From positions 71,873,147 through 71,937,146 of the forward strand of contig NC_080694.1 in NCBI RefSeq assembly GCF_030445035.2: a stretch of DNA of 64,000 bases, given 5' to 3'. Both the position numbers and the translations under genes were made by a program. The DNA comes from Dasypus novemcinctus. Its lineage: Eukaryota; Chordata; Mammalia; Cingulata; Dasypodidae. The notes under the pieces are model-generated. The model was not told where the DNA came from. It did not search any database and was given only the letters and a program-made list of their open reading frames with translations. Shown here piece by piece: positions 36,476-49,099 of the stretch (the first letter of the stretch is position 1; each line of letters begins with the position of its first letter).

Positions 36476-38636
36476 CCCACAGCTCCACAACCAAAGAAAC
36501 CAACTCTTCTCATTTCAATCATTTATTTTCAAATACCCATTCAACCTCTAATTGTTATACATTCCAATTTTGCATAGTGGAACCAATTTATATACCATTC
36601 CTATGTATAGGCATGTTTTACCACTGTAACTCTCATGTTTTCACAGTATTTGATGGAATTCATATTATTGTGCATTTAGTCATTCACCTGTTTTATTTAG
36701 GTAAGTTGTTTCCAATTTTTCTTTCATAAATAATGTTGAAAATTGAAATTTTGCTCTTCATAATTCCAATAAATGGTGTTGCTGAATCAAACAATACAAA
36801 AGGTTCCAGTCTCTTGAACACCATATTGCTTTAAAAAACAAACAAACATTAAAACTTTTTATGTGGCCATTAGTAATGTATAGCCATGTCATGTCTCCTC
36901 TGTGTCCATATGATTTTATTAATTGAGGCAATGCATATTCACAGGTGAATGAAATCATAATAGGCACCTGAACGCAAAAGTACACCTGATATACACATCA
37001 TTGTATGGTACAGGGATATTTAGCTTTTGCTATTGCACAAAATATTTTCTATTCACAATTCTTAAAATTTGTAATAACTCAAGAGATTAAACAAGTTTAT
37101 AATTATTCATATTTGCTTGATATTAATATATTTAATTTTACACATTTTTGTTGTATAAATTTTATTTAGAATTTTATAAATATCATAACTTTGTCTTTCA
37201 GATTGCCAAAAAACATTTTTCTCAGTCCCTCTGTAATTCTGTTTCTCAAACTAGTTTGTTCTATGCAAACCAGGTGGGGCAGCATAGCTTAACCAGTCTA
37301 GGCTATCAAGACTTAACTTGAAATGCAAAATTGTAAAGTTATTCAATCCCCTTGCAATAATCTATAAATCATATTGTTTTTTATGTTGTACATTGATTAA
37401 ACATTTTAACACAGTTTCCACACTGTTTTGTTTAACTATTGTTTTAGCCTACTTTATTACAAAAAGAACAAAATCTGTTTTTATTTCTCTTCCTATCCTT
37501 TCAATTCTTTTTCATTCATTTGCATTTAAATATTTACACTAGTAAAATAATATTTAATTATTATTTATTGCAATAGTTTGGATTATATAAACAATCATAT
37601 GCCTTTAAGTATTTTGTTTTATATTCTTAAAAATTAATTTTAATCTGTTCATACATTCAAATACATGTATTGCTTGATTTTGTCATCACTCAGCTACTTA
37701 ATATTTATAAATTAGCTTGGGAAATGTTGTGCCCTTCAAAATTTTTGGTTGGTTTTCACCTATATTAATTTTTTTTGCTTGCACCAAATAAAATTTTGTT
37801 AATTCTCTTTTTAAAAGTAATTCACATTTCTCAATAGACTTACTGTATGATTTTACATTTGTGTTTTAATATGTAAAGATTATAAATATTATATGCATTC
37901 TTCTGATAGTCCCTTTTTGAGACAATCTCAGGATAAATTGGGGGTAATTTTTGAGAAGAAAACTTGTCAGTTTCAATCTGGGAAGAGCCACATCAAAGTA
38001 AGCCAGGTTGTGCTGTGTGATCAGACACAGAGGTCTCAGGTTTACTTCCCTGAGCTGCCCTGCAAACCTTATGGGCACTGCTGCTGAGTTGATAGTTATG
38101 GTCCCATGATGCCTGCTATGGAAGGGAAAATTGGAGATGGACCACTTCAGTCTCAAAGCAGGGTGTAAAGACAAAGGGTTGTGCCTCCAGCAGATGCCAA
38201 GGAGAGACTTAGCCAGTGAACACCACTACGGTCTGGTCAACCAAGAGAAATAAACTCATGAATTAGTCCAGTGGAAGGCATCATCTGCCAATGCCAGCAG
38301 AGCAAGCAGTAACCAGGCTTCCAAGAGACACTGCTTGAAATTCAGAGACTAAGGACAGCACTTCTAAAATGTGATTTTATCCCTTCCGCAGGAGGGTACA
38401 TGGGTTTCTCTCCTTCATGTGCTTGAACACATCTTATTGGAAACAGGAAGAGTGGGGGACTCTCTCCAAAACTAAATATTTTTATCAAAAGATAAATGGA
38501 ATATATACTAAACGGACTGTTTAAATTACCTGCTTGGACTACAATTAAGATGGATTTGACATTTAGTAATTATTTCTGACAAGGGCTCAGGAGGAAGATA
38601 AGATTAAGACAAATAACACTATCATTGTTTTCCTTT
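36476..38636. other. Gene-free stretch with old L1-like remnants
   Basis: AT-rich. 36650-36800 (CATTCACCTG, TTTCATAAATAATGTTGAAA) resembles the antisense of an old L1 3' region, and 37320-37850 is similar in character. 37880-38640 is less AT-rich and unclassified. No OR fragment was seen. Confidence 0.5.
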
Positions 38637-41441
38637 TTCTTTTTTTAAGATACTTAGATTACATAAATGTTACATAAAAATGTAGGGGATTCCCATAAGC
38701 TGCACTCCCTACCCCTTCCACATTTTTCCACATTAACAAAATCCTTCATTAGTGTGGCATATTTGTTACAATTGATGAACACTTACTGGAGAACTGCCAC
38801 TAAGTGTGGATTATAGTTTACATTACAGTTTAAACTCTCTCCTGCACAATTTTGTAAATTATGACAAGTTATATAATGGCCTGTGCCTGTCATTGCAACA
38901 TCATTCAGGACAATTCCAACATTCTGAAAATGTCCCCAAATGACACCTATTTTTCCCTCTCCCTTCCCTTAGAACCTTTGGTGGCCACAGCCTCCACATC
39001 AATGACAGAAGTACTTCCATTGTTAGAATAACAGTAAGATTTTAGTAGAATAACAGCAATTCTACTCTAGTATATTGTTGATTCTGAGGATTATGGGATG
39101 ATAATGCCCACTCTGCCTCTAATTGAAAGGGGACTTATATCTCATGGGAAAGAGGAATGGGACTATTTTGCTTGCAGTTGTAGACTCTGTTCCTTGGGGT
39201 GATCATTGTCCATCATCATTTCCTTATTAGCTGTCCTGGCAAGTCTAATGAATTGGAGAGTAGGTGTTGCAACTGCTGGGATTCAAGGCCCAACTGACTC
39301 ATGGAAAGCCCAAAGATTTAAGTATCTTGTACATAAAAGTATAAACTCTTATACTAACTATAGGTTCAAACTGAAGTGGCAGAGGAGACATATGTAGGGA
39401 AACTGCAATGGAATCAAACTGTCACACGGAGGAGCATAAATTACAAAGGAGGACCCACTGCTAGGGTGCCAAACTCCTGAGCTTTCAGCATTGACTGTTG
39501 TGTCTGGATGTCTCTAGAGTCCACAGGATCCCCACTATTTCAGGCAATATTTACTGTGGCAGTCAATGAGTTTCTGCTGAGACGTACATAAACATAACCT
39601 CTGAAATGACCTCGTGACTCACTTTGAAGTCTCTTAGCCACATAAACTATTTGTCTTTACCTTTCTCCATTGTGGTCAAGGTCTTTCTCTAATTGCTTTG
39701 CTAGTTGGTGCTTGGTAGTAATTCCTTGGTGCCAGAGAGGCTCCTATCTGGGAGTCATGTTCCACGTGAGGGGAAACGTAATGCATTTATATATTAAGTT
39801 TGGCTTAGAGACAGAACACTTTTGAGCAAAAAGGAGGCTCTTGGCAGGCACCTCTTAGGCTACCTGTAATTCTAGGCTAAATGTCAATTTCAAAAGAGAA
39901 GGTTTATAAGAAGGGTCATCAATATCAAGGGTCTGTTCATGATCGATTCTCCTTCACTAGTCACTGCACCTATACTCAGGGTATTCTTGCTGTCCCATTA
40001 GAGAATGTGGCAGAACTCCCCAGGATGAGAATTGGATATTCTTTTGGTTTTTGTGTGGAACTCCACCCATGGTGACAATTCACCATAAACACTTGCACAC
40101 ATTTATATGCTTTCTAGGTATATCCAGGTGAACCTCCTCCTATGCATCCACAATCACTGACATCCCACAATTGTCCTGCCCTGCCACAGTAGTGACTCTA
40201 CTGTGATCCAAAACTACTTAAAAAATGATGCCAACAGAATAACTGAATAAAATAAAAAATAAAATGAAATAATAATGATAGTTTTAAAACTAACAAATAA
40301 AATGCAAAATAATTAAAATGATTTGAAATAAGAAAAAAATAAAATTAAAGTAATTGGCATTATGTCTTTCATCATTTATAATTTGTTGTCTGTATGTACA
40401 GTCACCTTTTCTTCCATTTATTCTCCCACTTTCTTTTATTTTCATTTTATCTTCAAAGAAGCTTTAGGTTACAGAAAAGTCATGTAAAGAGTGTAGTGGA
40501 TTCCCTTATACCAAACATCCTCCCCCCTTTCCCCTTTCTCCTTTCCCCTATTAATAGCATTTTATATGTGGATGGTATATTGTTACAGCTGATGTAGAAA
40601 TATCAAGCATTGCTTCTAACCATAGTTAATGATTTACATTATGGTTTACATTTTGGTCCTTACACTTTAATAAATTTTGACAAAATTTAACATGTCCTGT
40701 TTCCCTCATTGCAAGATCATGTAGAACAGTTTCAGTGCCTACAAAATGCCCCATATTCCATTTATTCTAATCCTCCTTCTCCCCACTCATGACTCATGGT
40801 ATCCATCAAGCTTCCAATCCTTGAAGAACAAGATTCATGTTTACTTGCAACAACATTGAGGGCTTGAAATACTGGCCTGTCCTCCCCTATTACATTCTAT
40901 GCTCTTGAGAGACTCCTGCCCCTTTATTTGAGAACACAGCAGGACTCCCAAGGATAGGAGCACTACACCTGCCCATTCATTGTGTGGGTCTCTACCTACT
41001 GATACAATGCACTATGACAGGATGAACACTCACATACTCCATGGAAGCCCTGCCCCAGGTGCAGCCTGCCTGCATGCTCCCCACATCCAACACCCCAAAC
41101 CAGCAACCCTCCCCTGATGTAACTGTCAAAAAAAAATTCCTAATGTTGCAGTTTCAACCACATACCCACAAATCCCCGAGTTCATCGCTCCCTCACCTAA
41201 CCTCCCCCCCACTTCCATGGACAGTGCAACCTCCCTCACTCTAACCCCCTCAAAAGCATCACCGGCCAACCCAATAACATCATTGCACCACTGTCATGCC
41301 CATCCATTGCACAACTACACCCCTCCAACTTATCATTGATTTTGCCCATATGGGCATCGACACACAACCCTCTACTCCCTTTCTGTCTCCTGTAAACCTA
41401 ACTCCCAGACTCTAGCTATGTGAACTCAATTTGCTTAAGTC
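38637..41441 (-). other. Two-unit 3' UTR of L1 element B
   Basis: About 2.8 kb. The first unit starts at 38640 (TTAGATTACATAAATGTTACA) and the second near 40430 (GCTTTAGGTTACAGAAAAG). Both continue through related TGTTACA-TTGATG, TTTACATTA and CATTGCAA-ATCAT segments. The second unit runs up to the ORF2 stop. Human L1 3' UTRs are only a few hundred bp. Confidence 0.75.
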
Positions 41442-44400
41442 ATATCAGTGAGGTCATGTAATATTTATCCTTCAGTGCCTGTCTTGCTTCACTCAACATA
41501 AGGTCTTCGAGGTTCATCCATGTTATCCCATGTGCTAATACTACATTCCCTCTTACAACTGAGTAATATTCCATTGTATGTATATTCCAAAGTTGCTTAT
41601 CCATTCACCTGCTGATGGACATTTGAATTGTTGCCAACTTTTGGCAATATTGAATAATACTGCTATGAACATTGGTGTTCATATATCTGTTCAGGAACCT
41701 GTGTTCAATTCTTCTGGGTATATACCCAGTAGTGGGATTTCTGGATCCTATGGCAGTTCTATAGTTAACTTCTTGAGGAACCACCAAACTATCTTGCACA
41801 ATGGTTGCATAATTCTACATTCCCACCAGCAGTGGATAAGTGTTCCCATTCCTCCACATCATCTCCAACACTTGTGGTCCTCTGTTCTTTTAATAGCCAC
41901 CAGTCTAATGGGTATAAGATGATATCTCATTTTAGTTTTGATTTGCATTTCCCTAGTAGCTATTGGTGTTGAGCATATTTTCATGTGCTTTTAGTCATTT
42001 GTATTTCTTCTTTGGATAAGTGTCAGTTCAAATCACTTGCCCATTTTTAAAATGAGTTGTCTTTTTATTTTTGAGATACATAATTTCTTTATAAATATGG
42101 GATATTAAGACTCCTATGAGATATATGGTTACCAAATATTTTCTCCCATTGAGTAGGCTGCCTTTTCACTTTATTGACAAACTCCTTTTAGGTGCAAAAC
42201 TTTTTAATTTTGAGGAGATTTCATTTATCTATTTTTTATTTTGTTGCTTATGCTTTGGGTGAAAAGTTCATGAAAATATTTCCTAATACAAGATCTAGTA
42301 GATGTTTCTCTACATTATCTTTGATGATCTTGATGACTATGGCTCTTATATTTAGATATTTGCTCCCTCTTGTGTTAATTTTGTATAAGGTGTGTGATCA
42401 TGTTCTTCTCTCAATCTTTTGGATATGGATATCTAGTTCTCCAAGCACCATTTGTTGAAAAGGCCATTCTCTCCCAGCTGAGTGGGCTTGGTGGCTTTGT
42501 CAAATATCAGTTGATTGTATATGTGAGGATCTATATCAGAACTATCAATTTGATTCCATGTTCAATATGTCTATCCTTGTGCCAATACCTTGCAGTTTTG
42601 ACCACTATAGCTTTGTGGTATGTTTTAAAGCCTGGTGGTGTGATTCCTCTGATTTCATTTTTCTTTTTCCATATGTCTTTGGCTATTTGGGGCCTCTTGC
42701 CCTTCCAAATCAATTTCATAGTTAGCTTATCCAATTCAATAAGGAATGCTGTGGGAAATTCTATTTAGGATTGCACTAAACCTGTAAATCAGTTTGGGTA
42801 GGATAGACATATTAAAGATGTTTTGTCTTCCTATCCATGAAGAGGGAACATTATTCCATTTATTTAGATTTTCTCTGACTTTCTTGAACATTGTTGTGTA
42901 GTTTTTTGCATACAAGTCCTTTACATTTTTAGTTAAATTTATTCCTAGGTATTTGATTCTTTTAGTTGCTATTGTAAATGGGATTTTTTTTTCTTGATTT
43001 CCTCCTTGGATTGCTAATTATTGGAGTACAGAAATGCTAATGATTTTTGCACATTTATCTTATAATCTGCCACTTTATTGAACTCATTTATAAGTTCTAA
43101 AAGCTTTGTTTTAGATTTCTCAGGGCTTTCAAATATCGGATCATGTCATCTGCAAATTGTGAAATTTTTACTTCTTCCTGTCCAATTTGGGTGACTTTTT
43201 AATCTTTTTCTTGCCCAAGTTCTCAAGCAAGTACTTCTTACATAATGTTACATAAGAGTGGTGACAATGATCAACCTTGTCTTGTTCCCAGTCTTAGAGT
43301 GAAAGGATTTAGGGTTTCACCATTGAATAGGATGTCAGTTGTGGGTTTTTCATACATACCTTTTTTTTTTTAAGATTTATTTATTTATTTCTCTCTCCTT
43401 TCCCCTGCCCCATTTGTCTGCTCTCTGTGTCCACTCGCTGTGTCTTCTTCTGTGACCGCTTTGATCCTTATGAGCAGCACTGGGAATCTGTGTTTCTTTT
43501 TGTTGCATCATATTGCTGTGTCTGCTCTCCATGTGTGCAGTGCCATTCCTGGGCAGGCTGTACTTTCTTTCATGCTGGGCAGTTCTCCTTACAGGGCACA
43601 TTCCTTGTGCATGGGGCTCCCCTATGCTGGGGACACCCTTGCATGGCAGGGCACTCCTTGCGCACATCAGCACTGTGCATGGGCCAGCTCCACAAGGATC
43701 AAGAAGGCCTGGGGTTTTAACCACAGACCTCCATGTGGTAGGCGGATGCCCTATTCATTGGACCAAGTCTGCTTCCCTCATATATACCTTTTATCATGAT
43801 GAGGAAGTTTCCTTCTATTCCTGTCTTTTGAAGTACTTTTATCAGGAAAGTGTGCTGTACTTTGTTTAATGCTTCTTCTGCATCTATTGTGACAGTCATG
43901 TGATTTTTTTCTTTATATTTGTTTATGTGGCATATTACATTGGTTGGTTCTCTTATGTTGAACCATCCTTGCATACCAGGGATGAAACCCATTTGGTGAT
44001 GATGTATAATTCATTTGTTGTGTTGTTGAATATGGTTGGCAAGTATTTTGTTGAGGGTTTTAGCACCTAGGCTCATTAGAGGGATTGGTCTGTAGATTTC
44101 CCATTTTGAGGCATCTTTGTTTGGCTTTGGTACTAGGTTTATGTTGGCATCATGGAACTAATTAGGCAATGTTCCCTCCACTTCTATTTTTTGGAATGGT
44201 TTAATCAGGATTGGTGCTAGTTATTTTCTGAATGTTTGGTAGAATCTACCTGTGAAGCCATCCGGTCCTGGGTTCTTCTTAATTATGAGGTTTTTGATAA
44301 GTAATTCAATCTCATTACTTGTGATTTTTTTTTGATTGCATTAAGCAGATTCATTTCTTGTCAATGTACACTCCTTGTGTGTTTCTAGGACTTTGTCTAT

Positions 44401-45672
44401 TTCTTCTAAATTATCCATCTTGTTGGCATAAAGTATTTCAAAGAATCCTCTCATAATATTCTTTATTTCTGTGGAATCAGTGGAGATATCATCTTCCTTG
44501 TTTCTTGTTTTATGTATTTGCATCTTTACTCCTTTTTTTTCTTTGTTAATCTATCTAAGAGTTTGTCAAGTATATCAGTCTTCTCAAAAAACTGGCTTTT
44601 ATTTTTTCAAGTACCTTCTTATTTTCAATTTCATTTAGCTCTGCTCTAATCTTTGCTATTTCCTTTTTTCTACTTCCTTTGGACTTAGTTTGTTGTTCTT
44701 TTGCTATTTTCTCTGGATGTGCAGTTAGGCCTTTGATTTTAGCTCTTTCTCCTTTTTAAATATAGCCATTTGTAGCTTTAAATTTCCCTCTCAGTACAGC
44801 TTTTGCTGCACCCCATAGGTTTTGACATGTTAGGGTGTCATTTTTGTTCATTTCAAGGTAGTTACTGATTTCTTTTGCAATTTCCTTCTTGACCCACTGA
44901 TTGTCTAAATGTGTATTGTTTAGCTTTCATATCTTTGTGCCTGAACTGCTTCTCTGTGCCTTTCTGATATCCAGGTTCACTGCTTTGTGGCCAGAGAAAT
45001 TACTTTGTATAATTTCAGTATTTCTGAGTTCATTGAGAGTTGTTCTGTGGCCCAGCATGTGCTCTATCCTGGAGAATGATCCATCTGCACTCAAGAATTA
45101 TTTATATCCCACTGATTTGGATGTAATATTCTTTATATAGCTATTAGGTCCAGATTCTCTAATATATTATTCAAGGGCTTTGTTTCTTTGTCAATTTTCT
45201 ATTGAGATGTTCTGTATAATGGTGATAATGTTGTATTAAAGGCCCCCAGTATAATTGTAGAGTCATTTATTTCTCCACTTAGGATTTTCAATGTTTGCAT
45301 CACATGTTTTGAGGTACCTTGGTTATGTGCTGACATGTTTATGATTGTTCTTCTTGAAAGATTACACCTTTCATTTACATAGCTAGTGGCCTGCTTTGTC
45401 CCTTACAATAGTTTTATATTTAAAGTCTATTTTGTCTGATATTATTATAGCTGCTCCCACCCTGTTTTGGTCATTGTTTGCATGTAAAATTGTCTTCCAG
45501 CCATTCACTTTTAGCCTCCTGGCATCCCTGGGTGTAAGGTGTGTTTCTTGTAGTCACCCTACAGATATGCCAAATTTCCTTATCCATTCTGCCAATCTGT
45601 GTCTCTTCATTGGAGAGTTTAAGCCATTAACAATCAATGCTATCCCTGTCAAGGATTACTAACATTAGCCAT
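41442..45672 (-). pseudogene. L1 ORF2 remnant, complete in extent, interrupted by a SINE
   Basis: Endonuclease/reverse transcriptase of L1. The start ATG is at 45670-45672. Endonuclease blocks lie at about 45000-45120 (antisense of DxIFRL-like and LGHR-type sequence). RT block A is near 43880 (TIDAEEALNKVQ) and FADD near 43155. The C-terminal region near 41900-41980 resembles KHMK-C...REMQIKT, and a MEYYSVVRGN block near 41540-41580 is followed by the TGA at 41442-41444. The SINE (43365-43777) sits in the RT region. Several stops and frameshifts are present. Confidence 0.9.
43365..43777 (-). mobile_element. DAS-type tRNA-derived SINE, minus strand
   Basis: Reverse complement of the 14932-15350 type. 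It has a T-rich tail at the left and a tRNA-like head at the right (GTTTTAACC box B complement, CATTGGACCAAGTC box A complement). The flanks TCATACATACCTTTT (43350-43364) and TCATATATACCTTTT (43778-43792) are a target-site duplication with one mismatch. It sits in L1 ORF2. Confidence 0.93.
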
Positions 45673-45728
45673 ATATTCTTAGGTGTATGTATGCCATATA
45701 CTGTTTTTAGTTATCACTTTAGCTATTC

Positions 45729-46653
45729 TTACACTCTCCTCCAACTCTCTCCCTAATGTTTTTTTTTTTTCTTTTCACCTTCAAAACTCCCCTTAGTATT
45801 TCTTGAAGTGCAGGTTTCTTAGTGACAAACTCTCTTAATCTCTGTTTAACTGAATATTTTGAACTCTCCCTTATTTTTGAATGCCAGCTTCACTAGATAG
45901 AGAATTCCTGCCTGGAGATTTTTTTTCATCGAGCTCTTTATCTATGCCACACCACTGCTTCGTTGTCTTCATGAGGTCAGATGAGAAGTCAGCACTTAAT
46001 CTTATCGAGCTTCTCTTATATGTGATGGATCTCTTTTCTCTTGCTGCTTCCAGTATTCTCTTTGTTTTGAGCATTGGACAATTTGATAAGTATGTGTCTT
46101 GGGGTAAGCTTGTTAGGATTTTTAATCTCTGGAGGGCACTGTGTTTCCTGGGCATACACATCTACACCTCTCAATAGAGTTGGGAAATTTTCAGCCATTA
46201 CTTCATCCAACACTCCTTCTTCCCCTTTTCCTTCTCTTCACCTTCTGGGATGTCTAGAATGTGTATGTTTGAGTGCTTTGCATTGTCATTCATGTCCCTA
46301 AGTTCGTGCTAAACTTTTTTTCTTTTTACCTATGTCTCCTATGGTCTGTTTGGTTTCAGGTGTACTCTCTTTCACATCACTGATTATTTCCACTGCCTGT
46401 TTAAATCTGCTGTTATGCACTTGAATATATTTTCGATTTCTTGCATTGTGTCATTCATCATCATCATATCCATTATCATTTTATGTATGTCTAAAAATTC
46501 TTTGGTATATTTTCCCAGTGTCTCCTTAATATCCTTAATTTCTTCTGTCACTTCATTTAGTTAATTCATGATATTTGTTTGGGCATGTCTGATTAGTTGT
46601 TCCATATTCTCCAACTCCTCCTGTTTTTTAGTTTGTTTGTTGGACTGGGCCAT
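45729..46653 (-). pseudogene. L1 ORF1 remnant
   Basis: RNA-binding L1 protein. The start ATG is at 46651-46653 (MAQSNKQTKKQEE, close to element A's MSQSNKQTKNQEE). The RRM-like region is at about 46213-46060 (EVMAENFPTLLRGVDV, TPRHI). The C-terminal domain is at about 46080-45880 (ILEAAREKRSITYK, IRLSADFSSDLM), and the stop TAA is at 45729-45731. About 925 bp, a size close to element A. Early in-frame stops and frameshifts break it. Confidence 0.88.
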
Positions 46654-48305
46654 GTCTTCTTATTTCTTACTATGGCTTGTAATTTTTTTGTTGATGTCTA
46701 GATATCTGTTTATCTTAATGGGTTTATTCTGTTAGTTAGCTTCTCTTTCTGCTCTAGGATTTTATTTTGTTGTTTTTGTGTTTGTGGTAAAGTTTTACTT
46801 TGACATTTCTTTCCACTTATTCTATTTCCTTGCTGTTGTTTATTTTCTCTTGTAAAAATATTAGGACCAGAGAAAATGAAAGAGATGAGGAGAAAAAGAA
46901 CAATAATAATAAAAATGAGCAAAGAGGAATCATACAAGACCTAGGAAAATAAATAATTGACATGAGTAAAAAATCATTATAAATACAGAGGAATAAGAAT
47001 AAAAAAGTGGATAGAAAAATATAATGAGAAAATATATAGAATTAATTAAAAGACAGGAATGATGAGAAGAGAGGAAAAGAGAAAAGATAAAAAAATTAAA
47101 ACAAAAAACAAATAAGAAAGAAGGAGAGAGAGAGAGAGACAGAGAGACAGAGAGAGACAGAGAGAGACAGAGAGATAGAGAGAAATTGAAGACCAAACAA
47201 AAAGAGGTGGAATGAAAGAAAAACAACAAAAAAGAGAAGACAGAAACATGACAGAAATAAAAATGAATGTAGGTAGAAAAAAATTGGTAAAGGAAGAAAG
47301 GGGAAACAAAGTAAGGACAAACGCAAGAAATAAGAAACAAACAGTAGCAAGTTAAACAATCAAAAATACAAATAAAGAAAAAAAAAAAAAAAAGCCACTA
47401 CCAAAGTAAAACAGCTCTCCCTCTTTGGCCCCTAATAAGTTTTTCAGGCTGCAGGTATCAATCAATCATGCCGCACCCTGCCTTCTGCAGGTGATATACC
47501 AAGTTTTAAGGAGTAAAATAAGGGGGAAAAATAAACCTTAAAAAATTACAGATCCAAGAAAACCTAAAATGAAAAGAATGTCTATATGTTCCCTGTCATA
47601 AGGTATCATCAGCTGGATGCCTGAGAGCCTGGTGGATCACTCTGAATCATTTCTCTAAGCAGAACCAGGAATCAAGCCAGGGGCCTCCTATATGCAAGAC
47701 GGGAATTCCTCCACTGGGCTAAATTGTCACTTTATTTTAATTAGGCTTCAGAAAACTATCTGCCCAAGTTCCCCCAGGTGTTCTAGACTTCTACAGTCTT
47801 CTAGAGTCCTGCTAATTAGGAGCCTATCTCTGCCCCTTCTCTAATCTAATTCCTTTTACTCCTTGGGTAGTTCAGTGTGACATCCTGCCTGAGCAGATAC
47901 CCCCTAGCCTCTCCCCATCTGGTAGGGGCCTCTTCTGAAATCTAAAGGGGGCTCAGTTGGCAAACTCACTGCAAAGAAACCACTCTCCACCCTCTCTCAG
48001 ACCCCTCTTCCTCCCAGGTAATGCCCACTCCCGGTCCATTAGCAGGAGCGAGCTAGGGGCTCCACCAAGGCTACTTGGTCTGAAGGTGGGGTAAAGGTGC
48101 TGTTTCCAACTACAGGGGCGAGTAACTCAGGCGTTTCCTTTTTGCTTCTTTATCCTTCCAGTATCCTCATAGATGGCACAGAGCACCCTCCCATTCTATA
48201 TATATCCAAAGCAGATCCTTTAAATAGGTCCCTGATCTCTCTCTGATTTTTTGTGTCTGTGAGAGGGGCAGACTCTGCCTAACTACTTCAGCACCATTTT
48301 CCTTG
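46654..48305 (-). promoter_or_regulatory. L1 element B 5' UTR
   Basis: Upstream of ORF1 on the minus strand, ending at about 48305 with a GGAAAATGGTGCTGAAG-type 5' end that recalls the L1 AAGATGG start. It includes a purine-rich block and a (GAGACA)n-like simple repeat at about 47125-47185. The long Phe/Leu/Ser-rich minus-strand frames here are low-complexity artefacts. Confidence 0.7.
47650..47728 (-). mobile_element. tRNA-like SINE remnant in the L1 5' UTR
   Basis: The reverse complement reads TTAGCCCAGTGGAGGAATT (box A-like), then a TTGCATATAGGAGG loop and GCTTGATTCCTGG (box B-like). It resembles the short tRNA-Gly-type SINE at 9474 but is more degraded and has no clear tail. It could be part of the L1 5' UTR itself. 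Confidence 0.4.
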
Positions 48306-49099
48306 AACCTCTCATATTTTTAAAATTATCTGTGTTTGAAGTTAATATTTGTAATATGCTCAATGCTTATTTCTTGGAAATAATCTATTTCATAAATTAT
48401 TATTCTGCCCAGTTATCCTATTTTACCCAAGACTCCCTCATAATGATACACCCTCCAGTTACCTTGGGAATTTGAGCTCTTTTCTGAATCTAAGTCTATA
48501 GCAAAATCAGTTATCATAAGACTGTCCTTCCTTAATTACCACACTCCCTATATTGTTCACCAGCAATCAAGGATTCAGTCCAGAATTTTTCTCTCCCACT
48601 CCCTGTGTTAAAAATAAGGTTCTGTAAAGAAGAAATGGTAAGATAAGTACCCCTGCTGACTAGTTCAATTTTCCCAGCTTCTATTCACATTTCATCCAAC
48701 TTAGCAATTACCTATTTAAAATCATTCATTATATTTGTAATAGAGTCTAGATTATAAAGATTATATGTGGTGAAGAAAATTAGTTCCAAAATATTAAGAT
48801 AGGAAATGAGATTAAGGGCTTGTAATTGGAGAATCCAAGAATTAAATGCAGATGGAAAGAAGAGGCCACCAAATATAGAATTATTTTTATCATCTGGTAA
48901 TTTTAGGTTTTGGTGATGTCATAAATGTCCAAGAGAAGGTGGGAAGAGGTTGGAGTTCCAAATAGAATGTCATGAATTCAGTTATCCTCATTTTATTTTT
49001 GATGTATTCTGACTAATATTTCTTATATAATGATTAAGGAAAGTAAACACCACATAGTCTTTTTTTTCTTTACTATGATTTTCAATTTCTTAGGGAGCA
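48306..49099. other. Gene-free stretch, possibly part of the ERV-L fossil
   Basis: AT-rich sequence between L1 element B and the recognisable ERV-L pol remnant. I cannot assign it. Confidence 0.4.

Larger units (their letters stand above)
38637..48305 (-). mobile_element. Near full-length L1 (element B), minus strand
   Basis: Minus-strand order: 5' UTR from about 48305, ORF1 46653-45729, a 56-bp spacer, ORF2 45672-41442, and a 3' UTR to an A tail at about 38637. Unlike element A it keeps the C-terminal part of ORF2. ORF2 spans 4231 bp, of which about 413 is the SINE at 43365-43777. That leaves about 3.8 kb, the normal L1 ORF2 size. Stops and frameshifts are frequent, so it is dead. A target-site duplication could not be made out. 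Confidence 0.93.

Noticed and set aside
46930-47340. 136-codon minus-strand frame rich in Ser/Leu/Phe
   Set aside because: Translation of a (GAGACA)n-like repeat and purine-rich L1 5' UTR.
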